Position numbers and translations under genes: made by a program. A stretch of 42,865 bases of DNA, from assembly GCA_013817375.1 (NCBI GenBank), contig JACDCV010000004.1, positions 1 to 42,865 on the forward strand, written 5' to 3'. The stretch is from Sphingomonas sp. (GTDB taxonomy: Bacteria; Pseudomonadota; Alphaproteobacteria; Sphingomonadales; Sphingomonadaceae). Position 1 is the stretch's first letter, and the number at the start of each line of letters is the position of its first letter. Positions 16,045-24,887 of this stretch are shown piece by piece. A model generated the notes under the pieces. That model saw nothing but the letters and a program-made list of their open reading frames with translations. It made no database searches and was not told the DNA's origin.

Positions 16045-16365
16045 ATGGGTCGTAAGGTCAGGGACTTCATCGAAATCAGCGACTACACGTCGCTCGACAG
16101 CCTCATCAAAACATTGTGCGCAATTCGCGACACGCTTCCCGGCGATGCCGAGCCCGAGCTGAAGCTTCGCGGCGACGACGTGTTCGGCCGGCGGTTGACG
16201 ATCAGCTATCTTCGCGAACTTTCGACCGAAGAGGCGGAGTGCGAAGCGCGCTACACCGGCGCCGTCGTCGAGCCCAATCCGGACATCGACGAGCTTCGCC
16301 AAAAACTCGACAATATCCCGTACGGCGACGAGGACGAATCCCCGCCGGTGCGCCGGGTCGCCTGA
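16045..16365 (+). CDS. Conserved-looking hypothetical protein (106 aa)
   Basis: The ATG at 16045 has GGGGAGGG seven bases upstream; the track starts two codons earlier at a GTG. The protein begins MGRKVRDFIEISDYTSLDSLIK and is acidic overall (GDAEPELKLRGDDVFGRRLTISY, ELSTEEAECEARY). No membrane segment, signal or known motif is visible. Codon use matches the neighbours, so it is very probably a real gene. Unknown function; ends 36 bases before the convergent dgoD stop. Confidence 0.7.
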   Translation: MGRKVRDFIEISDYTSLDSLIKTLCAIRDTLPGDAEPELKLRGDDVFGRRLTISYLRELSTEEAECEARYTGAVVEPNPDIDELRQKLDNIPYGDEDESPPVRRVA

Positions 16366-16401
16366 CGCCGCACTGTTCAATAGCGCCACCGCGAAGCCCA
16401 A

Positions 16402-17541
16402 TTACCATTCGGCGAAGCTTCCGTCGCTGAGCCTCCACACCGGGTTGCGCCAGCGATGGCGGTCCTTGTGCGATTCGCGCACCGCTTCCTCGTCGATCGT
16501 GATTCCAAGGCCCGCGCCTTCGGGGATCGGGAGATGCCCGTCGACCGGAGTCAGCGCCGCCTTGTCGCTGCAATAGCTGAGCAGGTCCGCTCCGACATTG
16601 TAATGGATGCCGAGACTCATTTCCTGGATCGCGACATTGGGCGTGCAGGCGGCCAGCTGAAGGCAGGATGCGAGCGCAAGTGGCCCAAGCGGGCAATGCG
16701 GGGCGACCGCCACGTCATAAGCCTCCGCCATCGCAGCGATCTTCCGGCATTCCAGGATTCCGCCGGCGTGGCTGAGGTCGGGCTGGATGATGTCCACCGC
16801 GCCCGTTTCGAAAAAGCGCTTGAAGTCCCAGCGCGAGTAGAGCCGTTCGCCGAGCGCGATCGGAGTAGCGGCGATCTCGGCGATCTGCCTCAGCCCCTCG
16901 GGATTCTCCGACAGCAGAGGCTCTTCGATGAACAATAGCCCAAGTGGCTCGAGCGCCTTGGCGAGCTGCTTTGCGAGCGGCCGGTGAACCCGGCCATGGA
17001 AGTCCAGCCCGACGTCCATTCCGACCGCCTGCGCCGCCTTCACCCGCTCGATCACATCGTCGAACAGCCTTGGCGTCCCGATCCAGTCCAGCTCGGCGGT
17101 CGCGTTCATCTTGACCGCCGAAAAGCCTTGCTCGAGCCGCGCGGCGGCGGCGCCTGCGATCTCCTCAGGACGGTCGCCTCCGATCCAGGCATAGGCTCGG
17201 ATCCGGTCGCGCACCCGGCCGCCGAGCATTTCCCAGACCGGCAGGTTCAGGGCCTTGCCCTTGAGGTCCCAGAGCGCCTGCTCGAGCCCGGCGATGGCGC
17301 TCATCAGAACCGGCCCGCCGCGGTAGAAACCGCCGCGATAGGCGACCTGAAAAATGTCTTCGATTCGGTACGGGTCGTGGCCGACAAAACGGTCGCGAAG
17401 CGCTTCGAACGCTCCGTCCACCGCCTCCGCATGGCCCTCCAGGCTCGCTTCGCCCCAGCCGACCGCGCCGTCGTCGCTCTCGACCCGGACGAATAGCCAG
17501 CGCGGAGCGACGAAGAAGGTTTCGATGCGGCCGATCTTCAT
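16402..17541 (-). CDS. dgoD: D-galactonate dehydratase
   Basis: 379 residues from ATG 17541; the track's 499-residue ORF carries a false N-terminal extension that is antisense/out-of-frame to the upstream gene. It belongs to the enolase superfamily and converts D-galactonate to 2-keto-3-deoxygalactonate. Visible active-site blocks are FSAVKMNAT, LDFHGRVHRP (metal-binding Asp and catalytic His), LFIEEPL (Glu), IALGER (Glu) and the diagnostic VAVAPHCPLGPLALASCLQ with its His, all closely like E. coli DgoD. The ATG overlaps the TGA of the upstream glycosidase (ATGA), so they form one operon. All later pathway genes lie on the opposite strand just beyond. Confidence 0.93.
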   Translation of the reverse strand: MKIGRIETFFVAPRWLFVRVESDDGAVGWGEASLEGHAEAVDGAFEALRDRFVGHDPYRIEDIFQVAYRGGFYRGGPVLMSAIAGLEQALWDLKGKALNLPVWEMLGGRVRDRIRAYAWIGGDRPEEIAGAAAARLEQGFSAVKMNATAELDWIGTPRLFDDVIERVKAAQAVGMDVGLDFHGRVHRPLAKQLAKALEPLGLLFIEEPLLSENPEGLRQIAEIAATPIALGERLYSRWDFKRFFETGAVDIIQPDLSHAGGILECRKIAAMAEAYDVAVAPHCPLGPLALASCLQLAACTPNVAIQEMSLGIHYNVGADLLSYCSDKAALTPVDGHLPIPEGAGLGITIDEEAVRESHKDRHRWRNPVWRLSDGSFAEW

Positions 17542-18833
17542 TTCGCTGCCCCGCTCGAAAGGTCCACTTCCTCCGACTTCAGCCGCTCCTTGGCGGCCTC
17601 CTCCTGCTCGCGAGCGCTCTGCCAGTCGTAATGGGACGGCGGGACGATCGGAACGGTCAGGCACAGGCTGGAGGCCGGAAGGACCTCGCGCCAGTCCTTG
17701 ATCAGCTTCTTGTAGGCGCGGCCGACGCTTCGGATATTGCGGTCGAGGTCGTAGAGGCCAAGCGGGTTCACATGGCCGTTCTGCTCGCGAAGGGCAGTGT
17801 CCCAGTCGATCTGGTCGGTCAGCGAATACCAGGTGAAACCGACGGTCGGGATTCCGACGTTGCGAAGCCGAAGGACGTTCGCCCATTCCTTCCACAGCCA
17901 TTGCACGGCCTCGTCGCCGACCGGCCCTTCGACATGGTTGGTCTCGGTATGCATCACCGGCAGCTGGTAGCGGTCATAATATTGGCGGGTGATCTCCGTA
18001 TATCCGAACACCTCCCCCGACGCGGTCGTATGGCCGTCGGCGAAAACCCGGTGCTCGTTGGTCTTGTAATAATCGTTGCCGAGGATGCAGTGCTGCTTCA
18101 TCCGGTTGTGAAGGAAGAAGTGATATTCCTCCTTCGTCATGCCGTTATCTAGCAGATATTCGTACATCTCGCTGTCGACCCGCCGCCCGTAGTTGAGGTC
18201 GAGGCTCAGGAACCGGCGGCTGTTGAGCGGCTCCGCGATGTGGATCGCCTTGGGGCTGTCGGCGTGGAAATATTCCGACGATTCCGACTGGATGAAGATT
18301 GCGTCGGCACGGTATTTGAGGATGGCGAGCATCCCCAGCACATTGGCTTTGACGATATGCTTGAGCGCGGTGACGAAGCCCTGGTCGGACGTCAGCTGCT
18401 CGTTCCACCAGCCGTATTTTGCGGAGAACATCGCGCAGATGAACATCTCGTTCACCGGCGTGTACAATTGCACCCACGGAAAGCGTTCGGCGAAAGCTGC
18501 CGCATAGTCCTGGAACAGGCGCGGGAAGTCCGGATTCTGGAAATTGCCGATCCAGTCGGGCACTCCGAAATGGCACAGATCGACGATCGGCGTGATGTCG
18601 CGCCGCTTCAGCTCGGCGAAGGTGACATCGGCGAACTCCCAATCATATTTGTCCGGCCCGAGGAACGTGCGGTGAATCGGGGGACCATAGCGAAGATAGT
18701 GGATCCCGAGCTCCTGGACCGCATCGAAATCCTCACGCCACCTTTTGTAATGGTCGCACGCCTCCATCTGGTCGACACGGGTCGTGCCGTTGTTGATCGT
18801 CGGGATGCTGTTTTCGATCCCGGTCGCGAACAT
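17538..18833 (-). CDS. Family 1 glycoside hydrolase (beta-glycosidase-like)
   Basis: 431 residues from ATG 18833; the track begins 39 codons upstream at a start with no support. It has the GH1/COG2723 barrel, with acid/base Glu129 in YTPVNEMF and nucleophile Glu297 in MHTETNH (family pattern [IV]TENG), plus a HYLRYGPP start and WYSLTDQIDWDTALRE near the C-terminus. The nucleophile context TETN differs from classical TENG, a divergent branch. No signal peptide, so it would act on imported galactosides or glucosides; a beta-galactosidase role is inferred from the galactonate genes around it. AGGAG lies about 20 bases before the ATG, too far, so the start is somewhat uncertain. It is coupled to dgoD by a 4-base overlap. 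Confidence 0.82.
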   Translation of the reverse strand: MFATGIENSIPTINNGTTRVDQMEACDHYKRWREDFDAVQELGIHYLRYGPPIHRTFLGPDKYDWEFADVTFAELKRRDITPIVDLCHFGVPDWIGNFQNPDFPRLFQDYAAAFAERFPWVQLYTPVNEMFICAMFSAKYGWWNEQLTSDQGFVTALKHIVKANVLGMLAILKYRADAIFIQSESSEYFHADSPKAIHIAEPLNSRRFLSLDLNYGRRVDSEMYEYLLDNGMTKEEYHFFLHNRMKQHCILGNDYYKTNEHRVFADGHTTASGEVFGYTEITRQYYDRYQLPVMHTETNHVEGPVGDEAVQWLWKEWANVLRLRNVGIPTVGFTWYSLTDQIDWDTALREQNGHVNPLGLYDLDRNIRSVGRAYKKLIKDWREVLPASSLCLTVPIVPPSHYDWQSAREQEEAAKERLKSEEVDLSSGAAK

Positions 18834-18880
18834 GAAGTTAGCGATGATTAACTCTCCTCGGCGTCTCGCCGCTTCTTGGG

Positions 18881-19756
18881 TCAGCCGGCGAAAGGCATCT
18901 GCGGAACACCGCGAGCGCCCGTCTCCAACAAAAACAGTCCGCCCGCACAAGGTTGCATCTCAAGTGCATTCTGATCGAGGCCGACGCGCGCCGAAGTCAC
19001 GTAGAGCCGGTCAAGACCGGGACCTCCGAAAGCGCAGCTGGTCGGCTTTTGCACCGGCATTTCAAGCTTCCGGATCACTTCGCCATCGGGAGAAATCCGG
19101 CGGAGACACCAGCCGTCCCAAAAGGCGACCCACAGGCAGCCCTCGCTGTCGACGGTCATTCCGTCCGGATACCCATCGCCCTCGCTAAATTGCGCGAAGA
19201 CCCGGCGTTCGCCCAGCTCGCCCGACGTGCCGACATCGAACATGTAGATCGTCTGCCGAGCCGAATCATTATGGTACATACGCCGTCCATCGGGCGCGAA
19301 AGCCGGGCCGTTGGTGACCCTATAGTCCTTGTCGACCACCCGGCTCTCCAGGTTCGGGTCCAGCCGGTAGAGGGAGCCGGTCGCCTGCTTTTCCCGGTTG
19401 TCCATCGTGCCGGCCCAGAAGCGGCCCGCCGGGTCTGTCTTGCCGTCATTGAACCGGTTGTCGGGAAGATGCGGTTCGGGATTGTGGAAAATTTCAAAAC
19501 GGTCCCGGTCGAGGTCGATCCAGGCGAAACCGTCTTCGGTACCGGCGACGAAGCCGCCGCTCTGCCGCGGCGCAATCGAGCCGACGCGCATCGGCGTGTC
19601 CCACTGATCCAGCTCGCCGGTTTCGCCGAGCCGGAAGATCCTTCGGCCCTTGATGTCGAGCCAGTAGAGCGCCTGCTCGCGCTCCACCCAGACCGGCCCT
19701 TCGCCGAGGATGGCCTTGACGTCAGCCACGCATTCGGCCGGGCTTTCCTTGTCCAT
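18881..19756 (-). CDS. SMP-30/gluconolactonase family lactonase (probable galactonolactonase)
   Basis: 291 residues from ATG 19756 (the track adds 39 false codons). A six-bladed propeller with the family's metal ligands: Glu in ILGEGPVW near residue 15, Asn in DNRFNDGKTDPAGRFWAGTM near 100, Asn in VTNGPAFAPDGRRMY, and Asp in YPDGMTVDSEGCLW. These enzymes hydrolyse sugar lactones; in this cluster the obvious substrate is D-galactono-lactone produced by the dehydrogenase at 21334. It precedes the glycosidase gene by 47 bases on the same strand and is divergent from dgoK with a 70-base gap that must hold both promoters. Family certain, substrate inferred. Confidence 0.9.
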   Translation of the reverse strand: MDKESPAECVADVKAILGEGPVWVEREQALYWLDIKGRRIFRLGETGELDQWDTPMRVGSIAPRQSGGFVAGTEDGFAWIDLDRDRFEIFHNPEPHLPDNRFNDGKTDPAGRFWAGTMDNREKQATGSLYRLDPNLESRVVDKDYRVTNGPAFAPDGRRMYHNDSARQTIYMFDVGTSGELGERRVFAQFSEGDGYPDGMTVDSEGCLWVAFWDGWCLRRISPDGEVIRKLEMPVQKPTSCAFGGPGLDRLYVTSARVGLDQNALEMQPCAGGLFLLETGARGVPQMPFAG

Positions 19757-19826
19757 CGCGCCGCGATAGCGCCCGCAACGGAAAAGGAAACGGAGCCATG
19801 TCGTCGTCGCGCAGTTTAGTGAAGCA

Positions 19827-20708
19827 ATGAGCTGGGCAGAGGGATTCATTGCGGTCGACTGGGGAACCACCAATCGACGCGCCTATCGGGTGGCGGCCGA
19901 CGGCAGCTGCGTGGAGGAGCTTGAGGACGGCAAGGGCATCCTTTCGGTGAAGAGCGAAGAGTTCGAAGGCGCCGTGAGCGAGATCCGCGACCGGCTTGGC
20001 GAAGGCCCAATGCTGCTGGCCGGAATGGTCGGGTCGAACAGGGGCTGGGTCGAGGCGCCCTACGTCTCCTGCCCCGCCGGCCTCGACGAGCTTGCCGGCG
20101 GGCTCGTTTGGACGGACGACAAAACCGCGATCGTCCCCGGTGTCGCCTATAGCGCCGATCGGTCCGACGTGATGCGCGGCGAGGAGGTGCAGATCCTCGG
20201 CGCCGCCGCCTCGGGCGAGATCCCGGCCGACTGCCTGGTCTGCCACCCGGGCACGCACAACAAATGGGTTCTGGTCGAGAACAGCCGGATCCAGTCGTTC
20301 CGGACGGTGATGACCGGCGAGCTGTTCAATCTCCTTCGAAAGCACAGCATCCTCAGCGACTCGCTCGATACTGACGAAATGTACGATGCTCCGTTCCGCG
20401 CCGGGGTTCGCGAGGGCTTGTCCGGAAACGCGCTGACATCCGAATTGTTTTCGGTCCGAGCAAGCGTGCTCCTGGGCCGCCTCGACAAGGCGCATGCGGT
20501 GTCGTTCACCAGCGGACTTCTGATCGGCTATGACGTGTGCGCCGGCGTTTCGGGGAAATCGGCCGAGCCGCTGATCGTGATGGGCCGGCCCGAGCTCACG
20601 ACGCTGTACAGCAAGGCGCTTGAGGAAGCGGGCGTGGAGAGCAGGCAGATCGACGGCGAAGGCGCGTTCCTGGCCGGAGCTCGAAAGATCGCTGAGAGGA
20701 TCCGATGA
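19827..20708 (+). CDS. dgoK: 2-dehydro-3-deoxygalactonokinase
   Basis: 293 residues, the normal DgoK length. It phosphorylates 2-keto-3-deoxygalactonate with ATP. The N-terminal phosphate-1 motif AVDWGTTNRRAYRV is characteristic, followed by LLAGMVGSNRGWVEAPYVSCPA and the CHPGTHNKWV block of the DgoK family. ATG 19827 is the first in-frame start. It is the first gene of a plus-strand operon and its stop overlaps the aldolase start by four bases. Confidence 0.93.
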   Translation: MSWAEGFIAVDWGTTNRRAYRVAADGSCVEELEDGKGILSVKSEEFEGAVSEIRDRLGEGPMLLAGMVGSNRGWVEAPYVSCPAGLDELAGGLVWTDDKTAIVPGVAYSADRSDVMRGEEVQILGAAASGEIPADCLVCHPGTHNKWVLVENSRIQSFRTVMTGELFNLLRKHSILSDSLDTDEMYDAPFRAGVREGLSGNALTSELFSVRASVLLGRLDKAHAVSFTSGLLIGYDVCAGVSGKSAEPLIVMGRPELTTLYSKALEEAGVESRQIDGEGAFLAGARKIAERIR

Positions 20709-21337
20709 ACGCACGCGAGCTGTTCGACCGCTACTTCGGCCAGTGCCCGCTGGTCGCGATCATCCGCGGGGTGACGCCTGAAGATGCCGCGGGGATCGGC
20801 CGTGCCCTGTTCGACGGCGGAATCCGGATCGTCGAAGTGCCGCTCAATTCGCCCGAGCCGTTCGCAAGCATCGAGCGGATCGCAGCGGAGCTTGGCGAAG
20901 ACGCGCTCATCGGTGCCGGGACCGTTCTCGACCCGGCCGATGTCCAACGGGTGAAAGCCGCGGGCGGACGGATCGTCGTTTCGCCGAACAGCAATCCGGA
21001 CGTCATTCGAGCGACCGTTGCAGCGGGGATGGTGTCGAGTCCCGGCATCTTCACGCCGAGCGAGGCCTTCGCGGCGCTCGATGCGGGCGCTCACGCGCTC
21101 AAGCTGTTCCCCGCCGAGGCAGCCTCGCCCAAGGTGGTGAAGTCGATCCGCGCCGTTCTTCCGAAGGACGTCCCGCTGCTCGTCGTCGGCGGAGTGACTC
21201 CGGACACGGTCGGCGCTTGGATGGGCGCTGGAGCCAATGGCTTCGGCCTCGGCGGCGGGCTCTACAAGCCCGGCCAATCCGCAGACGAAACTCTCGAAAA
21301 AGCGCGGGCCTATGTCGAGGCGGCGAGCCGCCGGTGA
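20705..21337 (+). CDS. dgoA: 2-dehydro-3-deoxy-6-phosphogalactonate aldolase
   Basis: 210 residues. A class I aldolase of the KDPG/KDPGal type that cleaves 2-keto-3-deoxy-6-phosphogalactonate to pyruvate and glyceraldehyde-3-phosphate. The Schiff-base lysine is Lys133 in HALKLFPAE and the acid/base is Glu44 in IVEVPLNSP; the phosphate site is GGVTPDTVGAWMGAGANGFGLGG. The VPLNSP loop matches DgoA rather than Eda (which has VTLRT). The start overlaps dgoK (ATGA) and the stop overlaps the dehydrogenase GTG. Confidence 0.93.
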   Translation: MNARELFDRYFGQCPLVAIIRGVTPEDAAGIGRALFDGGIRIVEVPLNSPEPFASIERIAAELGEDALIGAGTVLDPADVQRVKAAGGRIVVSPNSNPDVIRATVAAGMVSSPGIFTPSEAFAALDAGAHALKLFPAEAASPKVVKSIRAVLPKDVPLLVVGGVTPDTVGAWMGAGANGFGLGGGLYKPGQSADETLEKARAYVEAASRR

Positions 21338-22266
21338 AGCCGATCCGGATCGCCATCATCGGTTTTGGCAAAATCGCCGCCGACCAGCATGTCCCGTCGA
21401 TCGAGGCGAACCCGCGCTTCGAGCTTGCGGCAAGCTCGAGCCGCAGTGGCAAGGGGCCGGAGCCCGCTTTCACCGACTGGCGCGAGCTGCTCGGGACGGT
21501 CAAATCGCTCGACGCGGTCGCCATCACCACTCCGCCCAAGCCGCGTTACGAGATCGCGCGCGAGTGCCTCGAAGCCGGGCTCCACGTGCTCCTCGAAAAG
21601 CCGCCGGCGGCGACACTGTCGGAGATCGAAGACCTCGCCTGCATCGCCGAGGCGCGGCAGCGGACCCTGTTCGCGACCTGGCACGCCCGCCACAATCCGG
21701 CGGTTGCGGCCGCCGCAAAGGCGCTGGCCGGCAATCGGATCAAGTCGATGGAGATCCTGTGGCACGAGGACGTGCGCAAATGGCATCCGGGGCAGCAATG
21801 GATCTGGGATGCTGGCGGCTTTGGAGTCTTCGATCCGGGCATCAACGCTTTTTCGATCGCGACCGCGATCTTCCCCGGAAACCTCGCCGTGGAGGAGGCG
21901 GCGCTTAGCGTCCCCGAGGGGGCCCAGACCCCGATCGCGGCCGACATCGTCTTTGGCAGCCCGGCCGCGGACGGGCCGCTGACCTGCAGCCTCGACTGGC
22001 GCCGAAGCGAGGGCGAGGAGTGGACGATCCGGGTCCATACCAGCGACGGCGAAGAGGTTCTGCTCGACAATGGCGGTGCCCGGCTGTCGATCGGCGGGGT
22101 CGTTGTATCCACGCCCGGCGCGGGCGAATATGCCGACATCTACCGCAACTTCGTCGACCTCATCGACCTCAGGCGGAGCGACGTTGATGTGCGGCCGCTT
22201 CGGCTTGTCGCCGACTGCCTGCTCGTCGGCAGCCGCAAGACGGTTGCCGTCGCGCCGCAACTGTAA
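21334..22266 (+). CDS. Gfo/Idh/MocA oxidoreductase, probable D-galactose 1-dehydrogenase
   Basis: 310 residues from a GTG at 21334 that overlaps the dgoA TGA; the track's ATG at 21217 lies within dgoA and is false. A Rossmann motif IAIIGFGKIAADQH near residue 10 and the catalytic EKPPAAT (Lys) near 92 are standard for the family. The second domain with WHPGQQWIWDAGGFGVFDPGINA strongly resembles NAD(P)-dependent D-galactose 1-dehydrogenases. It would carry out the first step of the De Ley-Doudoroff route, galactose to galactonolactone. L-arabinose or D-fucose could also be substrates, as these enzymes are often promiscuous. Confidence 0.87.
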   Translation: MKPIRIAIIGFGKIAADQHVPSIEANPRFELAASSSRSGKGPEPAFTDWRELLGTVKSLDAVAITTPPKPRYEIARECLEAGLHVLLEKPPAATLSEIEDLACIAEARQRTLFATWHARHNPAVAAAAKALAGNRIKSMEILWHEDVRKWHPGQQWIWDAGGFGVFDPGINAFSIATAIFPGNLAVEEAALSVPEGAQTPIAADIVFGSPAADGPLTCSLDWRRSEGEEWTIRVHTSDGEEVLLDNGGARLSIGGVVVSTPGAGEYADIYRNFVDLIDLRRSDVDVRPLRLVADCLLVGSRKTVAVAPQL

Positions 22267-22339
22267 CCTGGGTTATTCACTGGCAACAAACTTGAGAATC
22301 TGGAGCGCTGGCGCTTAAGGTCGCCGCGGGGGCATACCG

Positions 22340-23104
22340 ATGAACCGAGTCGCAACTGACGAGCTGGATCGCGTCGACGAGGCGTTTGCAGGCAATCGCC
22401 TGCTCTCGACCTTCCCGACCGAAGCCCGCTCGATCATCGAGCCGTTCAGCGACGTCGTCCAGCTTTCCTCCGACAAAGTGATCCACGAACGGGGCATCGA
22501 CGTCGACGCCAGCTACTTTCCCTACGGGCCGGCAATGATTTCGCTCGTCGTCGAACTCAGCGGCGGCCGCTCGCTGGAGGTCGCATCGATCGGCCACGAA
22601 GGCGCGGCCGGCGGAATCGTCAGCTGCGGCCATGCGCCCGCGTTCGGAAGCTCGCGCGTGCTGGTCCCCGGTCCGGCGCTTCGAGTGCCCATGGCCGCGC
22701 TCGAGGATGCCAAGGCGCGCTCCGGACATATCCGCAACCTGTTCTGCCGCTTTTCCGACTATCTGCTGAGCCAGGTGATGCAGTCGGCCGCCTGCAACAC
22801 CTTCCACCCGATCGAACAGCGGGCGGCGCGCTGGCTGCTGACTGCGCAGGACCGCGCCGGAAGCCGGATCGAGCTGACGCAGGAGGCGTTCGCGGGCCTT
22901 CTTGGAGTGCAGCGCACCACAGTCAACGCGGTGATCCGAATCCTTCAGGACGAAGGGCTGATCACGCACCGGAGGGGTGTCATCCAGGTGATCGACCGGG
23001 CAGGCCTCAAGCAGCGCTCCTGCGAATGCCACGCCGCACTCGAATCGCATTTCGCCGGAGTTATCGGACCAAGCGGCAACGCCGGAAGCGGCGACTGCGG
23101 CTGA
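22340..23104 (+). CDS. Crp/Fnr-family transcriptional regulator
   Basis: 254 residues. The N-terminal half is a cyclic-nucleotide-binding-like barrel (VIHERGIDVDASYFPYGPAMISL); the C-terminal winged helix is ELTQEAFAGLLGVQRTTVNAVIRIL near residues 180-205. There is no Fnr-type N-terminal cysteine cluster, but the tail carries a CECH motif. It sits 73 bases after the galactose dehydrogenase on the same strand, behind GGGGG just upstream of the ATG, so it may be co-transcribed with the galactose operon or have its own promoter. Whether it regulates that operon is unknown. Its stop directly abuts the convergent pyrC stop with no intervening base. Confidence 0.88.
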   Translation: MNRVATDELDRVDEAFAGNRLLSTFPTEARSIIEPFSDVVQLSSDKVIHERGIDVDASYFPYGPAMISLVVELSGGRSLEVASIGHEGAAGGIVSCGHAPAFGSSRVLVPGPALRVPMAALEDAKARSGHIRNLFCRFSDYLLSQVMQSAACNTFHPIEQRAARWLLTAQDRAGSRIELTQEAFAGLLGVQRTTVNAVIRILQDEGLITHRRGVIQVIDRAGLKQRSCECHAALESHFAGVIGPSGNAGSGDCG

Positions 23105-24133
23105 TCAGCTCGCAAGGCTCCAGCACAGTTCCGACCCCGCAAGGAACGGCACCAGCTCGATGTCGTCAAGACCGAGCGCGTCGGGCACCTCGGCGGCATT
23201 GCGTTCTAGGGTCACACTGCCCTCGTTGAGTGGGAGCCCGTAGAAGCGAGGCCCGTTCTCGGACGCGAAGGCTTCCAGCTTGTCGAGCGCGCCTTCTTCC
23301 TCGAACGCCGCCGCATAGGTTTCCAGCGCGAACGGCGCATTGAAGATCCCGGCGCAGCCACAGGCGGATTCCTTGGCGCCGCGCGAATGCGGAGCGCTGT
23401 CGGTGCCAAGGAAGAATTTGGGCGAGCCCGAGGTCGCTGCACGTCGAACCGCCTGCCGGTGCCGCTCGCGCTTGGCGACCGGAAGGCAATAAGCATGCGG
23501 CCTGAGCCCGCGCTCGAACAAGGCATTGCGGTTGATGAGCAAATGATGCGGCGTGACCGTCGCCGCCAGGCTCGGCCCGCTGGCCCCGACATAATCGGCG
23601 GCCTCCGCCGTGGTGATATGCTCCAGCACAATCTTGAGCTCGGGAAAGTCGCTGGTGAGCGGCGCGAGAACGCGCTCGATGAACATGGCCTCACGGTCGA
23701 AGATGTCGACTTGCGGGTCGGTCACTTCGCCGTGGATGCACAGCACCATCCCGATCGCCTGCATTCGCTCCAGCACGGGCCGGATGTTGCGGATATCGGT
23801 GACTCCGAAGGCGGAGTTGGTGGTTGCATTGGCGGGGTAGAGCTTGGCCGCGACCCAGGCGCCGCGTTCGAACCCCGCCGCGATCTCGTTCGCGTCCGTG
23901 TCGTCGGTCAGATAGCAGGTCATCAGTGGCGTGAAGCCCGGGCCAGCAGCCTCGACGATGCGATCGCGGTAAGCTTCCGCCGCCGCCGCCGTTGCCACCG
24001 GCGGCATCAGATTGGGCATGACAATGGCTCGGGCGAACTGCCGGGCGGTGAACGGCGCCACCAGCCGCAGCATGTCGCCGTCGCGAAGATGCACGTGCCA
24101 GTCGTCGGGTCGGCGGATGGTCAGCGTTTGCAT
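23105..24133 (-). CDS. pyrC: Dihydroorotase
   Basis: 342 residues from ATG 24133, which has GGAG at proper spacing; the track uses a GTG two codons earlier. It makes dihydroorotate in pyrimidine biosynthesis. The zinc-binding [10 protein letters not shown] gives His13 and His15, the carboxylated lysine is Lys97 in [13 protein letters not shown], further ligands lie in LCIHGE and LEHITT, and the catalytic Asp is in [11 protein letters not shown]. This is the compact E. coli PyrC type (class II) rather than the long PyrX/CAD type. Only 28 bases separate it from the divergent ygfZ, so promoters must overlap coding sequence. Confidence 0.95.
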   Translation of the reverse strand: MQTLTIRRPDDWHVHLRDGDMLRLVAPFTARQFARAIVMPNLMPPVATAAAAEAYRDRIVEAAGPGFTPLMTCYLTDDTDANEIAAGFERGAWVAAKLYPANATTNSAFGVTDIRNIRPVLERMQAIGMVLCIHGEVTDPQVDIFDREAMFIERVLAPLTSDFPELKIVLEHITTAEAADYVGASGPSLAATVTPHHLLINRNALFERGLRPHAYCLPVAKRERHRQAVRRAATSGSPKFFLGTDSAPHSRGAKESACGCAGIFNAPFALETYAAAFEEEGALDKLEAFASENGPRFYGLPLNEGSVTLERNAAEVPDALGLDDIELVPFLAGSELCWSLAS

Positions 24134-24161
24134 TGGCACTCCGGCTCCCTAACTGAAGGCA

Positions 24162-24887
24162 ATGGCTGCTTCCACCCGTGCAACGACTTTGGCCGACCGC
24201 GCCGTGATCCGGCTTTCAGGCGAGGGCGTCCGCGAATTCCTTCAGGGGCTTGTCACCAATGACGTAGCCGGCGAGCTTCCGGTCTGGGCCGGCCTGTTGT
24301 CGCCACAGGGCAAGTGCCTGTTCGATTTTCTGGTATGGGACGATGCGGAAGATGTGCTGCTCGATTGCGAGGCGGAAGCCGCGGACGAGCTTGTGAAGCG
24401 GCTCGGCATCTACCGCCTTCGCCGCAAGATCGTCATCGACCGCGACGAATCGCTCGCGGTCCACTGGTCACCGGAGGCAAGCGAAGGCGTGACCGATCCG
24501 CGCTTGCCCGAGCTTGGCTGTCGATGGCTTGCAGCCGCGGACGCACCGGCCTCGGGGTGGCTCGAGCACCGGCTTTCCCTCGGGGTGTGCGAGGGCCGCG
24601 CCGAGCTCGGCGACATCCTCTGGCTCGAGTGCAATGCCGCCGAGCTCAACGGGGTCAGCTTCACCAAGGGCTGCTTCGTCGGTCAGGAAAACACCGCTCG
24701 GATGAACTGGCGATCCAAAGTGAACCGGCGGCTGGTGGTGGTGCCGGCAAGCGAGACCGGCAAGCGAACGCGGACGCTTTACGAAGACCTCGGACTAGCC
24801 GTCGAGCACCGCCGGGTGGACGACTTGGCCGGGGCGATCATTCCGGATTGGCTGAAGCCGGCCCTCGCTCAGCCAAGCACCGCGTAA
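24162..24887 (+). CDS. ygfZ: YgfZ/GcvT-like folate-binding protein (Fe-S cluster assembly factor)
   Basis: 241 residues. The signature KGCFVGQENTAR places the family cysteine at Cys171, in the motif KGCYxGQE required for YgfZ function. The N-terminal part (RAVIRLSGEGVREFLQGLVTNDV) matches the GcvT-like folate-binding fold. YgfZ (IbaG/IBA57 family) supports repair or assembly of certain [4Fe-4S] enzymes such as aconitase, whose gene acnA is nearby on the other strand. Its last 19 bases overlap the convergent cyclase gene. Confidence 0.9.
   Translation: MAASTRATTLADRAVIRLSGEGVREFLQGLVTNDVAGELPVWAGLLSPQGKCLFDFLVWDDAEDVLLDCEAEAADELVKRLGIYRLRRKIVIDRDESLAVHWSPEASEGVTDPRLPELGCRWLAAADAPASGWLEHRLSLGVCEGRAELGDILWLECNAAELNGVSFTKGCFVGQENTARMNWRSKVNRRLVVVPASETGKRTRTLYEDLGLAVEHRRVDDLAGAIIPDWLKPALAQPSTA

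Noticed and set aside
17542-17901. N-terminal extension of the dgoD ORF
   Set aside because: Lies in the upstream glycosidase gene in another frame; the real start is the ATGA overlap at 17541.
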